Shown here one piece after another: positions 52,205-61,624 of a DNA stretch of 64,000 nucleotides. The stretch lies in the NCBI GenBank assembly GCA_964513205.1, contig CAZELP010000001.1, positions 62,001 to 126,000 of the forward strand. Direction: 5' to 3'. The stretch's first letter is position 1; each line of letters opens with the position of its first letter. The notes under the pieces were generated by a model. The model worked only from the letters and a program-made list of their open reading frames with translations, searched no databases and was not told where the DNA came from. A program made the position numbers and the translations under genes. This stretch comes from JAGVJT01 sp964513205 (GTDB lineage: Bacteria; Pseudomonadota; Gammaproteobacteria; Legionellales; Legionellaceae).

Positions 52205-52233
52205 GGTCTCTTTAAAAGAGTTTTTTAGGTTTG

Positions 52234-53145
52234 ATGATGAAAAAAATTGCGCCGTTGACGTTGGAAAAGCCCCCTCTCTCTCCCATACCCCAACCAGCAC
52301 ATGCTTTGGGCTCAAATGTAGTCGGATTTGGTGCCAGTGCCAAAGTGGTTTTGATGCGTGATAACTTGTTTGCCGTCAAGAAAAAACCGATAAAAAATTC
52401 TTTAGGTAGCCACGCAGCATTTGAGAGAGAAATTCGGATTTTAAGGTCGTTAGAAAAACATCCGAATGTGGTTGGTTTTATTTCTGCCCATTATAGTCAA
52501 GAAGAATTTTTAGACAAAACTGAATTGATCTTAGAGCGTGCGAATAAAAATGCTTTATTTGATGAGCTGCGAGAGAATGCTGGAAAAATTCCTTCTCTTT
52601 TTTGGAGTATACATATCGTTCGGGGCGTTTTAACTGGCTTAATACATTTGCATAAAAATTGCATTGTGCATTGCGATATTAAACCTGAAAATATTTTGTT
52701 GCATCAAGAAGATGATGCACTTTTTCCTACGCCTAAAATTTGTGATTTTGGACTGTCTATAAAACTTACCGAGCCAGATGCAATAAAGCCCTGTTCTGCA
52801 CGAGGAACTTTAAGTTATCTCGCACCAGAATGCCTAAAAGAGCCTGCTTTATATTCTGCAAAAGCGGATATTTATGCTCTAGCCGTTATCATGTTTATTT
52901 TGTCTACGGGCAGTATGATTTTTCCGAGGATTCAAGATGAACATTTGATTGCTCGCAATACTTTGCATGGCGTAAGACAAGCGATACCACAATGTGTCGA
53001 TCCTGATTTTCGAGTTGCGATTGAGCGGGCTTGGCATCAAGATCCTCGAGAAAGACCCAGCGCTGAAGTGCTGATGAATTTTTTTGGCGAAAAACAAACT
53101 TTGGATGAGGCTGAGAGCCCTCAAATGGAACATGTACTGAAATAA
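52234..53145 (+). CDS. Eukaryotic-like Ser/Thr protein kinase
   Basis: About 303 residues covering one complete protein kinase domain. The Gly-rich loop is GFGASAKV near residue 31, the ATP lysine is in FAVKKK (about 49), and the helix C Glu is in FEREI. The catalytic loop is VHCDIKPENILL (about 145-156), DFG is about 171, and APE about 197. The catalytic Asp is preceded by Cys instead of Arg, a non-RD kinase. No transmembrane or PASTA domain follows. Isolated cytosolic kinases of this type in Legionella (LegK proteins) are often translocated effectors, so this is an effector candidate by inference. It ends directly against rsmD. Confidence 0.85.
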   Translation: MMKKIAPLTLEKPPLSPIPQPAHALGSNVVGFGASAKVVLMRDNLFAVKKKPIKNSLGSHAAFEREIRILRSLEKHPNVVGFISAHYSQEEFLDKTELILERANKNALFDELRENAGKIPSLFWSIHIVRGVLTGLIHLHKNCIVHCDIKPENILLHQEDDALFPTPKICDFGLSIKLTEPDAIKPCSARGTLSYLAPECLKEPALYSAKADIYALAVIMFILSTGSMIFPRIQDEHLIARNTLHGVRQAIPQCVDPDFRVAIERAWHQDPRERPSAEVLMNFFGEKQTLDEAESPQMEHVLK

Positions 53146-53697
53146 TTATGCTCTTTTTTGATAAAGAGCATAAAAAACCTGACCTGCTTTTTGTTGTTTT
53201 AAGCAAGTCCATTGTGTTTCGTTGAGATGAATCATTTGCCCCGACTCGACGTAAAGTAAGCCCTTTGGCTTTATAACACGAAAAACACATTCTTGCAGTG
53301 GTTTTTCATACCAGTTTTGATCTGAAAAAGGCGGATCGTAGAAGACGATATCAAAAAAATGATCCTCAATCGATTTTAGAAATACGAGCAAGTCCAATTT
53401 AAAAAGATGAAGTTCGGACGAATGAAAGCTTGCAATTTGATTTTTCAGATGCGAGTGGATAGATGCTGAATGCTCAACAAAATAGACACTCTTCGCACCG
53501 CGAGAGTAGGCCTCCATACCAAGAGCGCCACTACCAGCAAAGGCATCTAGACAAATACTGTCTCGGATATCGTGCATCAGCCAATTGAACAATGTTTCGC
53601 GTGTTCGAGAGCCTGTCGGTCTTAAATCTGGAGCATCGGGAAATGTGATTTTTTTTCCCCGAAACCGCCCCCCAATAATGCGAACCTCTTGTTTCAT
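53146..53697 (-). CDS. rsmD: 16S rRNA m2G966 methyltransferase
   Basis: A 183-residue SAM-dependent enzyme acting on G966 of 16S rRNA. It has the N-terminal RIIGGRFRGKKI, the SAM motif DAFAGSGALGMEAYSRGA and the catalytic YDPPFSD. It overlaps the upstream peptidase gene by ATGA. The rsmD-ftsY neighbourhood is conserved in gammaproteobacteria; here two M16 genes sit between them. Confidence 0.93.
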   Translation of the reverse strand: MKQEVRIIGGRFRGKKITFPDAPDLRPTGSRTRETLFNWLMHDIRDSICLDAFAGSGALGMEAYSRGAKSVYFVEHSASIHSHLKNQIASFHSSELHLFKLDLLVFLKSIEDHFFDIVFYDPPFSDQNWYEKPLQECVFRVIKPKGLLYVESGQMIHLNETQWTCLKQQKAGQVFYALYQKRA

Positions 53698-54980
53698 GTG
53701 CGACCTACCTGAACGTTGAGTAGTTTTTGGGGTTGAACGTGTCGCTTGAATGCTTGTTGAATGTCAGATATTTGAACCATTTTTACCTGATCGACATAAG
53801 TATCTAGATAATTTTCTGGGAGTTTAAGTAAGCTAATCTTTAATAAAATTTGCAGTAAATTTTGATTGCTTGCGATGGATAAAGGAAAACTGCCAACAAG
53901 ATACTGTTTTGCGCTCTCTAGTTCTTTTTCGGAAGGACCTTTTTCTATAAAATCTTGAAGTGTTTGGCGAGCGAGTGTCTCTGCGGTATGCGCTTGTGTT
54001 TTTTGTGTGGAAAAGCCAATGATAAAAGGACCCTCTGCTAGGAGTGGTGTAAATTTGCTGTATATTCCGTATGTCAGTCCTCGTTTTTCTCGTAATTCGA
54101 TGGCAAATTTTGAAATTAAGTTTCCCCCTCCAAGAATGTGATTGCCTATCAGTAAGGGAAAATAATCTTTGTCGTTCGCACTGATGCCAAGCTGCCCCAT
54201 TCTAAAAACAGTTTGTGTTGTGGGCAGCGGAATTTCGATGTTCACTTCTTCTGGTAACGCATTTGGTTTTGGAAGTGGTGAAGCATGGTTTCCTTTGGGT
54301 AGGCTGCCTGAGATTTCCTCCGCAATGCGGTGCGCTTGCGCTGAATCGATTGCCCCAACAAGCACAATCACTGCATTTTGTGCAACAAAAAACTTTTGGT
54401 AGAAAGATTTTATGTCTTTTGCGGTAATTTTTTTAACGGTCTCAACTGTCCCATCAATTGGATGACTGTACGGATGTTTGTGATAAAGCGTTTCATAAAA
54501 AGCGCGATCGGCAATGTTATCGCCTGACTCTTCATTTTGTCGAATGCGCAGCAGCTGTTGGTTTTTCCTCTGTTCGATGGACATTCCTGGAAAGTCTGGT
54601 TTTCCAATAACCTCCGAGAGTGTGTGGGTTGTTTGAGATAAAGCTTTTTGATGGTTAAGTGTGCGCACTTGTAAGACCACGTAATCACGCTCGGTTTCTG
54701 TATTGAATTGTGAGCCTACCTCCGCAAATTGTTTGGCAATCGTTTCTGCTGTTTTATGTGCATTTCCTTGGTCAATCAATTCTGTTGTCAGCATACTTAG
54801 ACCAAAATTTGAGCCGTCATACGCTGAACCAGCGTAAAAAGCAACGCCAATGTCAAGAATAGGGACTTCCATGGCTTGATAAAAAACAACGGGGGTTCCT
54901 TGTGTTGTGGTGAAATGTGTTATCGGTAGTGCGGCATGAGCAGAAGCGCATAAGCAAAAGAAGGCATATAAAAATTTCAT
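53694..54980 (-). CDS. M16-family protein without zinc site
   Basis: A 428-residue exported protein (signal peptide MKFLYAFFCLCASAHA). It has the M16 fold but lacks HXXEH at the expected place (LSMLTTELIDQGN). It keeps the C-terminal GGGNLISKFAIELREKRGLTYGIYS segment with the Arg-Tyr pair that holds substrate. Such proteins form the non-catalytic half of a dimer with an active M16 partner, here the gene upstream, whose stop overlaps this start by ATGA. Confidence 0.9.
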   Translation of the reverse strand: MKFLYAFFCLCASAHAALPITHFTTTQGTPVVFYQAMEVPILDIGVAFYAGSAYDGSNFGLSMLTTELIDQGNAHKTAETIAKQFAEVGSQFNTETERDYVVLQVRTLNHQKALSQTTHTLSEVIGKPDFPGMSIEQRKNQQLLRIRQNEESGDNIADRAFYETLYHKHPYSHPIDGTVETVKKITAKDIKSFYQKFFVAQNAVIVLVGAIDSAQAHRIAEEISGSLPKGNHASPLPKPNALPEEVNIEIPLPTTQTVFRMGQLGISANDKDYFPLLIGNHILGGGNLISKFAIELREKRGLTYGIYSKFTPLLAEGPFIIGFSTQKTQAHTAETLARQTLQDFIEKGPSEKELESAKQYLVGSFPLSIASNQNLLQILLKISLLKLPENYLDTYVDQVKMVQISDIQQAFKRHVQPQKLLNVQVGRT

Positions 54981-56305
54981 GAGCTTAGATCCTTTTCAGG
55001 GGTCAGGTGAGCATCTGTTTGGTTTTCTAATTTGAAATAGCGAGAGGCGGTTTCCTGAATGAGTTTGGGTGTAACTTTTTCTATCATTTGAGCATAATCG
55101 TCGATCACAGTTAATGGCAGACCGATGGCATCTACAATACCCAGTTCCATGGCCTGACTGAATGCTGAATCGCGCTCAAATGTTTTTTGCGCAATCAGTT
55201 GAGTTTTGACACGAGCCAACTCGGTCTCCAGAACCATGTCCTTTTGAAGTTTAGTGATTTCTTTTTGCATGGCTTCTTCCAACTGATGCATATCGCACTG
55301 CTGAGAGGGAGCTCCTAATAAGATAAACTGCGTATCGTAACGGGTGTACAAATTATATTGAACGCCAGTTGCACTTGCACATTGTTGTGTTCGAACCAGA
55401 TGTTGCTGAAAGCGGCTGCTTTCTCCGCCATCCAATAGGGCTGCGATCACTTCAAGTGCGTAAGGTGTCATTTTTTCATCTGATTGTACGCTTTTGACGG
55501 ATGGAACCGTGTATCCTCTTAAGAGAATTGGAACTTGAGCACGAGCTCGAATATCGACGACTTTAAGGCCCAGTGGAGGCGGCTCATGTTGCGATTTGGG
55601 TGGGCTGTATGGACGTTTACTCAAACGACCAAAATACTGTACCGCATCATCACGAACTTGTTCTGCTTTTACATCGCCGACTACAATCAGTGTGGCATGA
55701 TTGGGTGCGTAATGACGGTGATACCAATCTCTGACATCAGCGATGGTCAGTTGTTGCAAATCATTCATCCAACCGATAACGGGTTGATGATAGGGGGTGG
55801 TCAAATGTGCTGCAGCTAAAAATCGTTCAAAGGCCAGCGCCTGAGGGTTGTCTTCGGTGCGCATGCGTCGTTCTTCTTGAATGACTTGAATTTCTTTATT
55901 GAACTCATTCGCGTCAAGTGTTAATTGCTGCATCCGATCAGCCTCTAGCTTGAGCACGAGAGGCACATGCGTTGCGGCTATTTTTTCAAAGTATGCCGTG
56001 TAATCGTTTCCAGTAAATGCATTTTCTTGACCGCCGATAGAGGCAATGATTTTCGAAAAAACACCCATCGGATATGCTTTTGTCCCTTTAAACATCACAT
56101 GCTCCAAAACATGTGAGATCCCTGTCTTGCCAGAAGGATCGTCTGCTGATCCGACTCGATACCACAACATGACAACAGCGATGGGCGCTCGTTTGTCTTC
56201 TTTAACTAAAATTTTTAATCCATTGTTCAATGTAAATTGTTGGGTGGTTTGTCCTAGGACCGAAAAGGCCATGGCCAGATGTATCAAGAAAAGTATAAAG
56301 CGCAT
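54977..56305 (-). CDS. M16-family zinc peptidase
   Basis: A 442-residue exported peptidase. A signal peptide (MRFILFLIHLAMAFSVLG) is followed by the zinc motif HVLEH in GISHVLEHVMFKGT and the third ligand Glu in IQVIQEERRMRTEDNP. It probably works in the periplasm with its inactive partner gene downstream. ATG 56305 follows a GGGG run and begins at the signal peptide. It is divergent from ftsY, with about 60 bases between the starts. Confidence 0.92.
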   Translation of the reverse strand: MRFILFLIHLAMAFSVLGQTTQQFTLNNGLKILVKEDKRAPIAVVMLWYRVGSADDPSGKTGISHVLEHVMFKGTKAYPMGVFSKIIASIGGQENAFTGNDYTAYFEKIAATHVPLVLKLEADRMQQLTLDANEFNKEIQVIQEERRMRTEDNPQALAFERFLAAAHLTTPYHQPVIGWMNDLQQLTIADVRDWYHRHYAPNHATLIVVGDVKAEQVRDDAVQYFGRLSKRPYSPPKSQHEPPPLGLKVVDIRARAQVPILLRGYTVPSVKSVQSDEKMTPYALEVIAALLDGGESSRFQQHLVRTQQCASATGVQYNLYTRYDTQFILLGAPSQQCDMHQLEEAMQKEITKLQKDMVLETELARVKTQLIAQKTFERDSAFSQAMELGIVDAIGLPLTVIDDYAQMIEKVTPKLIQETASRYFKLENQTDAHLTPEKDLSS

Positions 56306-56365
56306 AGGCGACCCCACAGAAAAAGTGTTAGAATGAGTCTTTCGTTGTTTACTTGCATAACACAC

Positions 56366-57361
56366 ATGATGAAATGGCTCAAGCGAAAAACTGAAACAAA
56401 TCCCTCTCTTTCAGGGGAAAACACATCAGCAGATACAGATGTTGTCAATCAGCCTGGATTCTTCACGCGCTTAAAGCATAGTTTAACCAAAACTCGAACG
56501 CAAGTCGGTCGAGGTCTTCGTCAGCTTTTTGTTGGCAAGACCACCATTGACGAAGATTTGTTGGAAGATCTTGAAACACAGTTGTTAATGGCTGATTTTG
56601 GAATTGAAACGACGGCATTGCTTTTGCAACAGCTAAAAGAAGACGTTGCCCAGTTAAATCTGTCAGAGGGCGATGCAATTTTAATGGCGTTGCAGCGTCG
56701 AATGGTTGCGTTATTTAAACCCGCTTCTTCTCAAACAACCCATAAGCCGCGTGTGGTTTTGATGGTTGGTATCAATGGTGCAGGCAAAACGACAACGATT
56801 GGCAAGCTTGCACATTTGCATCAAAGAGAAGGTCTAAAAGTCATGTTAGCCGCCGGGGATACTTTTCGTGCAGCGGCTGTTGAACAATTGCAAGTTTGGG
56901 GAGAGCGGAACGACATTCCCGTTATTGCTCAGCATACGGGTGCCGATAGTGCTTCTGTTGTCTACGATGCGTTCCAGGCCGCAAAAGCACGAGGGATTGA
57001 TGTTTTATTTGCGGATACCGCAGGACGTTTGCATACACAAAGTCATCTGATGGAAGAATTAAAAAAAGTGAAACGGGTGATACAAAAAATAGAACCAGAA
57101 GCACCTCACGATATTTTACTCGTCTTAGATGCCAGCATTGGACAAAATGCTTTAAATCAAGCAAAACAATTTCATGAAGCCATTGGCGTAACAGGTATTG
57201 TCATGACAAAATTGGATGGTACTGCAAAAGGTGGTATCGTATTTGCAATAGCACATACACTGGGTGTCCCAATGGCTTATCTTGGCGTGGGAGAAGGCAT
57301 AGACGATCTGCGGCCATTTGACGCGGAAGAATTTGTTCAGGCGATATTTCAAGATGATTGA
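56366..57361 (+). CDS. ftsY: Signal recognition particle receptor FtsY
   Basis: A GTPase of about 331 residues that docks SRP-ribosome complexes at the membrane. A short charged N-terminal part leads to the N domain (FFTRLKHSLTKTRTQVGRGL). The G domain has VGINGAGKTTTIGKLA, DTAGRLHTQ and TKLDGTAKGG. The start is uncertain: ATG 56366 or 56369 gives a basic amphipathic start MKWLKRKTE, and ATG 56333 is also in frame. The acidic A domain is short compared with E. coli. It overlaps ftsE by eight bases. Confidence 0.95.
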   Translation: MMKWLKRKTETNPSLSGENTSADTDVVNQPGFFTRLKHSLTKTRTQVGRGLRQLFVGKTTIDEDLLEDLETQLLMADFGIETTALLLQQLKEDVAQLNLSEGDAILMALQRRMVALFKPASSQTTHKPRVVLMVGINGAGKTTTIGKLAHLHQREGLKVMLAAGDTFRAAAVEQLQVWGERNDIPVIAQHTGADSASVVYDAFQAAKARGIDVLFADTAGRLHTQSHLMEELKKVKRVIQKIEPEAPHDILLVLDASIGQNALNQAKQFHEAIGVTGIVMTKLDGTAKGGIVFAIAHTLGVPMAYLGVGEGIDDLRPFDAEEFVQAIFQDD

Positions 57362-58004
57362 ATTCAAACAGGTGACGAAACGCTATCCAGGGGGCTTTGA
57401 AGCATTAAGCCAGATTGATTTTACCTTGGCTGATCAAGAAATGGTATTTTTAACAGGACACTCAGGTGCGGGTAAGAGTACATTACTGAAACTCATCGCA
57501 TTGCTTGAGCGTCCAACCTCTGGCCAAATTATGGTAAAAGGCCAACCCATCATGGCTTTTAAAAAGCGAGAAATTGCCCATTATCGAAGAAATATCGGCA
57601 TTATGTTTCAATCGCCTTATCTCCTAAATGATCGCTCTGTTTTTGATAACATTTCAATCCCACTTAAGTTACAAGGTGCTGATGATGGTGCATTGACCAA
57701 ACGCGTACATGCAGCATTAGAAATGGTTGGACTTTTATCAAAAGAAAAAATGAGACCTGCGCACTTATCTGTTGGTGAGCAACAACGCATTGGAATTGCA
57801 CGAGCCATTGTACATAAACCTTCTTTGTTAATTGCGGATGAACCAACGGGTAATCTCGATCCGGGATTATCTGCGGATATCATGAAATTATTCGAACAGT
57901 TTAATCAAGTGGGTGTTGCAGTTTTGATTGCGACTCACGATTTGGCATTGATAGCACGGATGAAGCATCGAATGATTGTATTAAAAGGAGGACGCATTTC
58001 GTGA
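57354..58004 (+). CDS. ftsE: Cell division ATPase FtsE
   Basis: A 216-residue ABC ATPase that with FtsX controls septal peptidoglycan hydrolases. Walker A is GHSGAGKSTLLKL, the signature is LSVGEQQRIGIARAIV and Walker B is LLIADEPTGNLD. ATG 57354 lies inside the end of ftsY; longer in-frame starts are unlikely. Confidence 0.96.
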   Translation: MIEFKQVTKRYPGGFEALSQIDFTLADQEMVFLTGHSGAGKSTLLKLIALLERPTSGQIMVKGQPIMAFKKREIAHYRRNIGIMFQSPYLLNDRSVFDNISIPLKLQGADDGALTKRVHAALEMVGLLSKEKMRPAHLSVGEQQRIGIARAIVHKPSLLIADEPTGNLDPGLSADIMKLFEQFNQVGVAVLIATHDLALIARMKHRMIVLKGGRIS

Positions 58005-58918
58005 AGACTCGCACTTTTTTTACGCATCATAAGCATGCCTTACTCAATAGTTTTGTCATGCTGAAAGATGCTCCGTTGGTTAGTTTTTTAACTTTTATGG
58101 TCATTGCGGTCGCACTGACATTGCCTGCTTTATTGGGGCTTTTAAGCCTAAATATGAAGGATTTTACCGATACATGGCAACAAGGACAGCATGTATCGTT
58201 GTATTTGAAACCAGAATTGAGTCATGTCGCACAAGAAACGGTGCTTGCTCGAGTTCGTGAAACGGATGGTGTTGCTCGTGCGACTTTGGTTTCCCCCGAG
58301 GAAGGTCTTAATATTCTCCAAGCTCAAGAAGGGTTGAGTGATGTTGCAGCTTACCTTGAACATAATCCACTTCCACCCGTGATAGAAGTTGTGCCCAATG
58401 CGGATTTGGATACACCAGAAAAGCTTGAGCAGTGGTCGAAAATGTTGAAAACACACGATCAGGTTGAACAAGTGAAGTTGGACATGCAGTGGGTTGAAAA
58501 ATTGTATGCCATTTTAGGTTTCTTATCGACATTAGCTAAATCATTAATGGTCCTTTTGGGGTTTGCTGTGATCATGATTATCGGCAGCACCTTGCGTTTG
58601 GCTGTGGAGCGTCGTTATCAAGAAATTCAGGTTTTAAAGTTAATTGGTGCAACTGATCATTACATTGCACGACCTTTTTTGTATTCTGGCCTTTGGTATG
58701 GTTTAGGTGGTAGCATCATCGCCATAGTTTTGGTGATGTTATTTGTGTATAGTTTGACTGGTGTTTTGAATGAGCTGATGACTTTGTATCACATCCAATT
58801 TGCTACGCTCCATTTTGATTGGGAAAATGTGGCAATGTTTATTTTATTGGCTGTTCTTTTGAGTCTTGTTGGCGCTTACTTATCAATAAAAAGGCAGTTG
58901 TCTTTGATTGAGCCTTAA
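58001..58918 (+). CDS. ftsX: Cell division membrane protein FtsX
   Basis: A 305-residue membrane partner of FtsE with four membrane segments: one near residue 30 and three in the C-terminal half (KSLMVLLGFAVIMIIGSTLRL, GGSIIAIVLVMLFVYSLT, AMFILLAVLLSLVGAYLSI). A periplasmic loop lies between the first two. The start is GTG, overlapping the ftsE stop as GTGA. Confidence 0.95.
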   Translation: MKTRTFFTHHKHALLNSFVMLKDAPLVSFLTFMVIAVALTLPALLGLLSLNMKDFTDTWQQGQHVSLYLKPELSHVAQETVLARVRETDGVARATLVSPEEGLNILQAQEGLSDVAAYLEHNPLPPVIEVVPNADLDTPEKLEQWSKMLKTHDQVEQVKLDMQWVEKLYAILGFLSTLAKSLMVLLGFAVIMIIGSTLRLAVERRYQEIQVLKLIGATDHYIARPFLYSGLWYGLGGSIIAIVLVMLFVYSLTGVLNELMTLYHIQFATLHFDWENVAMFILLAVLLSLVGAYLSIKRQLSLIEP

Positions 58919-58979
58919 TTTGTGTTATCATGAATGGCCATCTGTTCTATTTGTCCATAGTAAGTTTTGAGGGAAAATC

Positions 58980-59834
58980 ATGAGTTTGTTGATGCAGCAT
59001 GCAATGAATATACCCGTGGGGAGTTTAGAGGCTTACATTCATCGGGTAAATCAAATTCCTATGCTATCCGCCGAAGAAGAGTTATCGCACGCTACTCGTC
59101 TTCGTGAAGCGGATGATTTAGATAGCGCCCGTCAGCTGATCTTACCCCATTTACGGTATGTGGTTCGTGTTGCGCGTGGTTATTTAGGTTACGGACTCCC
59201 TCTTGGTGATTTAATTCAAGAAGGCAATGTTGGACTGATGAAGGCCGTAAAGCGGTTTGACCCCACAATCGGTGTCCGATTGGCATCTTTTGCTGTACAT
59301 TGGATTAAAGCCGAAATTAACGAATTTGTCCTTAAAAACTGGCGTATTGTAAAAGTCGCAACGACCAAAGCGCAACGCAAGCTTTTTTTCAATCTTCGTC
59401 AAATGAAAAAACGTCTTGGTTGGTTTAATGCAGAGGAAATAGAAGCAGTCGCGTCCGATCTCGGTGTCTCAGTCAAAGACGTCATGGTGATGGAACAGCG
59501 CCTAAATGCAATGGATGCTTCTTTTGATATAGACGATGAAGATGAAAATGAGACGTTTATGTCTCCCTCCCGCTATCTAGATGATCCTAAAAGCGATCCG
59601 GCCTATATTTTAGCGGAAGCTCAACAAGAAGAACGAACCGAAGACAGACTTCATACGGCTTTGCTAACGCTTGACGCTCGCAGCCAAGATATTTTAAGGC
59701 AGCGCTGGTTACTCGAAGACAAGGCAGAAACATTACACGCATTAGCCGATAAATATCAGATTTCTGCTGAACGTGTTCGTCAGCTAGAAAAAAACGCCAT
59801 GAAAAAAATCAAGCAATATCTTGAAGCACAATAA
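58980..59834 (+). CDS. rpoH: Heat-shock sigma factor RpoH
   Basis: A 284-residue sigma-32 factor. Region 1.2 (LEAYIHRVNQIPMLSAEEE), region 2 (LPLGDLIQEGNVGLMKAVKRFDP, then ASFAVHWIKAEINEFVLKNW) and region 4 (RVRQLEKNAMKKIKQYL) are all present. The RpoH-specific segment KLFFNLRQMKKRL follows region 2.4. GAGGG precedes the ATG. It ends the conserved ftsY-ftsE-ftsX-rpoH series, 61 bases after ftsX. Confidence 0.95.
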   Translation: MSLLMQHAMNIPVGSLEAYIHRVNQIPMLSAEEELSHATRLREADDLDSARQLILPHLRYVVRVARGYLGYGLPLGDLIQEGNVGLMKAVKRFDPTIGVRLASFAVHWIKAEINEFVLKNWRIVKVATTKAQRKLFFNLRQMKKRLGWFNAEEIEAVASDLGVSVKDVMVMEQRLNAMDASFDIDDEDENETFMSPSRYLDDPKSDPAYILAEAQQEERTEDRLHTALLTLDARSQDILRQRWLLEDKAETLHALADKYQISAERVRQLEKNAMKKIKQYLEAQ

Positions 59835-59884
59835 CATGCTTTGATTATTCCGGTTTTTTAGTGCTTATCCAATGAGAGAAAGAA

Positions 59885-61624
59885 ATGGAAGTCGAAGAGC
59901 TTTATAGCTATTGTTTTGCTTGTTTAATAGAAGAAGGTCTTGAATTTGATGCTGCTTTTGTTGGTCCTGCAGTTAAAAGATTGTGTGAAGATAAGCTAAT
60001 TGAGTGCGATGATGCTGCCGGATTAACGGCTCGCAGTTGGAATTACCTGGCAATTGTTGTGGGCCGCAGGTCAGACCCTTTGGGTGCTGCCAATCTCTTG
60101 AGTGCCTTATTTCATTGTGACTTGTTGAATGAAGATTATCCTTTTGCAAAAGCCAACTTGAAAAAAGTTCGTGAAACAGCCTTCCCACAAGATATCGCCC
60201 ATTTTTATGATCGGGTTTACCGTTTTAAGACTATGACTGAGATAGAGCGTTTTCAGACGTGTTTTGATTCATTGTGTCAGTTCACATCAGAGCAACTGAT
60301 TCAACTGACGGCCAGAATAGAATTGTTAATAGAGCATAACGACCAATTGATATTTGATCAATTTGAAGACGAGCTTCAATTGATCATCCGCTCACGATAC
60401 TCAAACCGTCTTCAGCCTGTGGCGCTGGCTTATGACACCGAATCGGCCATGCAGCCCTTAACATTTATGGAAGATCAGCGTCTTGGTCGGGCGATGGATC
60501 ATTATATGTGGTCTGTTGAAAAAATAGGGGTCGACACCTGTTACAGTCAATTGCTCGAATATTTATCGAGTTGTTATCGCAATTGTCCTTTGTCTTTAAA
60601 GAAAAGCCTTTCGACAGCAACGGCGAATGCGTCTCTTTTTCAGACCCAGGATATTCAATTACCCTTGACGTGGGGAGAGTTTGAACGCTTACCTTTGACT
60701 GAAAAAGAACGTCAAGAGGCACTTCAGTTGTATTATCAGAATCCATTGCATACGGCTTATCGTTTTTTTAGTGAAATAGAAACATCCACTCCTTGGATTT
60801 CAAAAACGCCTTTACATTGGAGGCCTTTTTTGGAGCATAAGACTTTATTGGCTGTACTTTGGACGGCCGTTACCGATAAAGCAATTGAGCCCATCGATGA
60901 GTATACTCATCAGGGGCGTGTGGATCATTTTATAGAATCTTTTGCTGAATATAGAAGAGCGCACAATCAAGATAAACGGCGACCAAGAGCCGATAGACCA
61001 GGTGAATATGAGTTTTATGATGATAGAGAGGGCGACAAACCAGGTTGTTTGTTGGCTTTTCGTCAACGTGCGTTTGACTCAGTGCAGGGACATCCTTTGT
61101 TTAAAATACTTTCTGATCATTTGCTTTGGAAAGAAGTTTGCGAACGAGTAGAGCTGCATTTTAAAAAAAGGTTACAAACAAAATTCGATGACAAGCGTCT
61201 GTCTGATTTGAGTCATGCCTGGCAAATGATTATAGATGGTGAAAAGCCGAACCTAAAGCCTTTAGCTCGCCTGAATGTGCCCAAAAAACTGCAAAGAAAA
61301 TGGATGCGAGAACTCAAGGAAAAGTACGTTGATTTTGAAATGAATGCTTCTTTAAGAGAAAAGTATCGACAGTGGTTCAAACTAAATACGCGCACTTTGT
61401 CTCATGCTGAAATTTTTGGAGGAGCCGTGTTTCTTGATAAATTGCTCGAGTGTGAGCAAAATCAACGCTGTAAAATGCGGCCACAACAGTGTCAAACGAA
61501 TGGATATCCATTCAATTTTTTGCTGTCGAATGGTTTAACTAGGGTGTCTGCTCAGGAAAAGATGGAGACGGACAACGATGCTCATTTAGAATGTTCCCAT
61601 GCAGATCGGTCGTTTTTAGGATGA
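59885..61624 (+). CDS. Unknown protein, 579 aa
   Basis: I do not recognise this large, soluble protein. It starts MEVEELYSYCFACLIEEG with GAGAGAAAGAA upstream. It lacks signal peptide and membrane segments and looks helical, with a charged stretch rich in Arg/Asp around residues 360-380 (NQDKRRPRADRPGEYEFYDD). A small Cys cluster follows near the end (CEQNQRCKMRPQQC). The last 86 bases run antisense to the end of spoVR. It follows rpoH but with a 50-base gap. A secreted effector or a structural protein are both possible. Confidence 0.65.
   Translation: MEVEELYSYCFACLIEEGLEFDAAFVGPAVKRLCEDKLIECDDAAGLTARSWNYLAIVVGRRSDPLGAANLLSALFHCDLLNEDYPFAKANLKKVRETAFPQDIAHFYDRVYRFKTMTEIERFQTCFDSLCQFTSEQLIQLTARIELLIEHNDQLIFDQFEDELQLIIRSRYSNRLQPVALAYDTESAMQPLTFMEDQRLGRAMDHYMWSVEKIGVDTCYSQLLEYLSSCYRNCPLSLKKSLSTATANASLFQTQDIQLPLTWGEFERLPLTEKERQEALQLYYQNPLHTAYRFFSEIETSTPWISKTPLHWRPFLEHKTLLAVLWTAVTDKAIEPIDEYTHQGRVDHFIESFAEYRRAHNQDKRRPRADRPGEYEFYDDREGDKPGCLLAFRQRAFDSVQGHPLFKILSDHLLWKEVCERVELHFKKRLQTKFDDKRLSDLSHAWQMIIDGEKPNLKPLARLNVPKKLQRKWMRELKEKYVDFEMNASLREKYRQWFKLNTRTLSHAEIFGGAVFLDKLLECEQNQRCKMRPQQCQTNGYPFNFLLSNGLTRVSAQEKMETDNDAHLECSHADRSFLG

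Noticed and set aside
52208..52226. CTCTT/AAGAG hairpin followed by six T upstream of the kinase gene, considered as an attenuator.
   Set aside because: The stem has only five AT-rich pairs and lies at the predicted transcript start, so it would not form as a terminator in the kinase mRNA.
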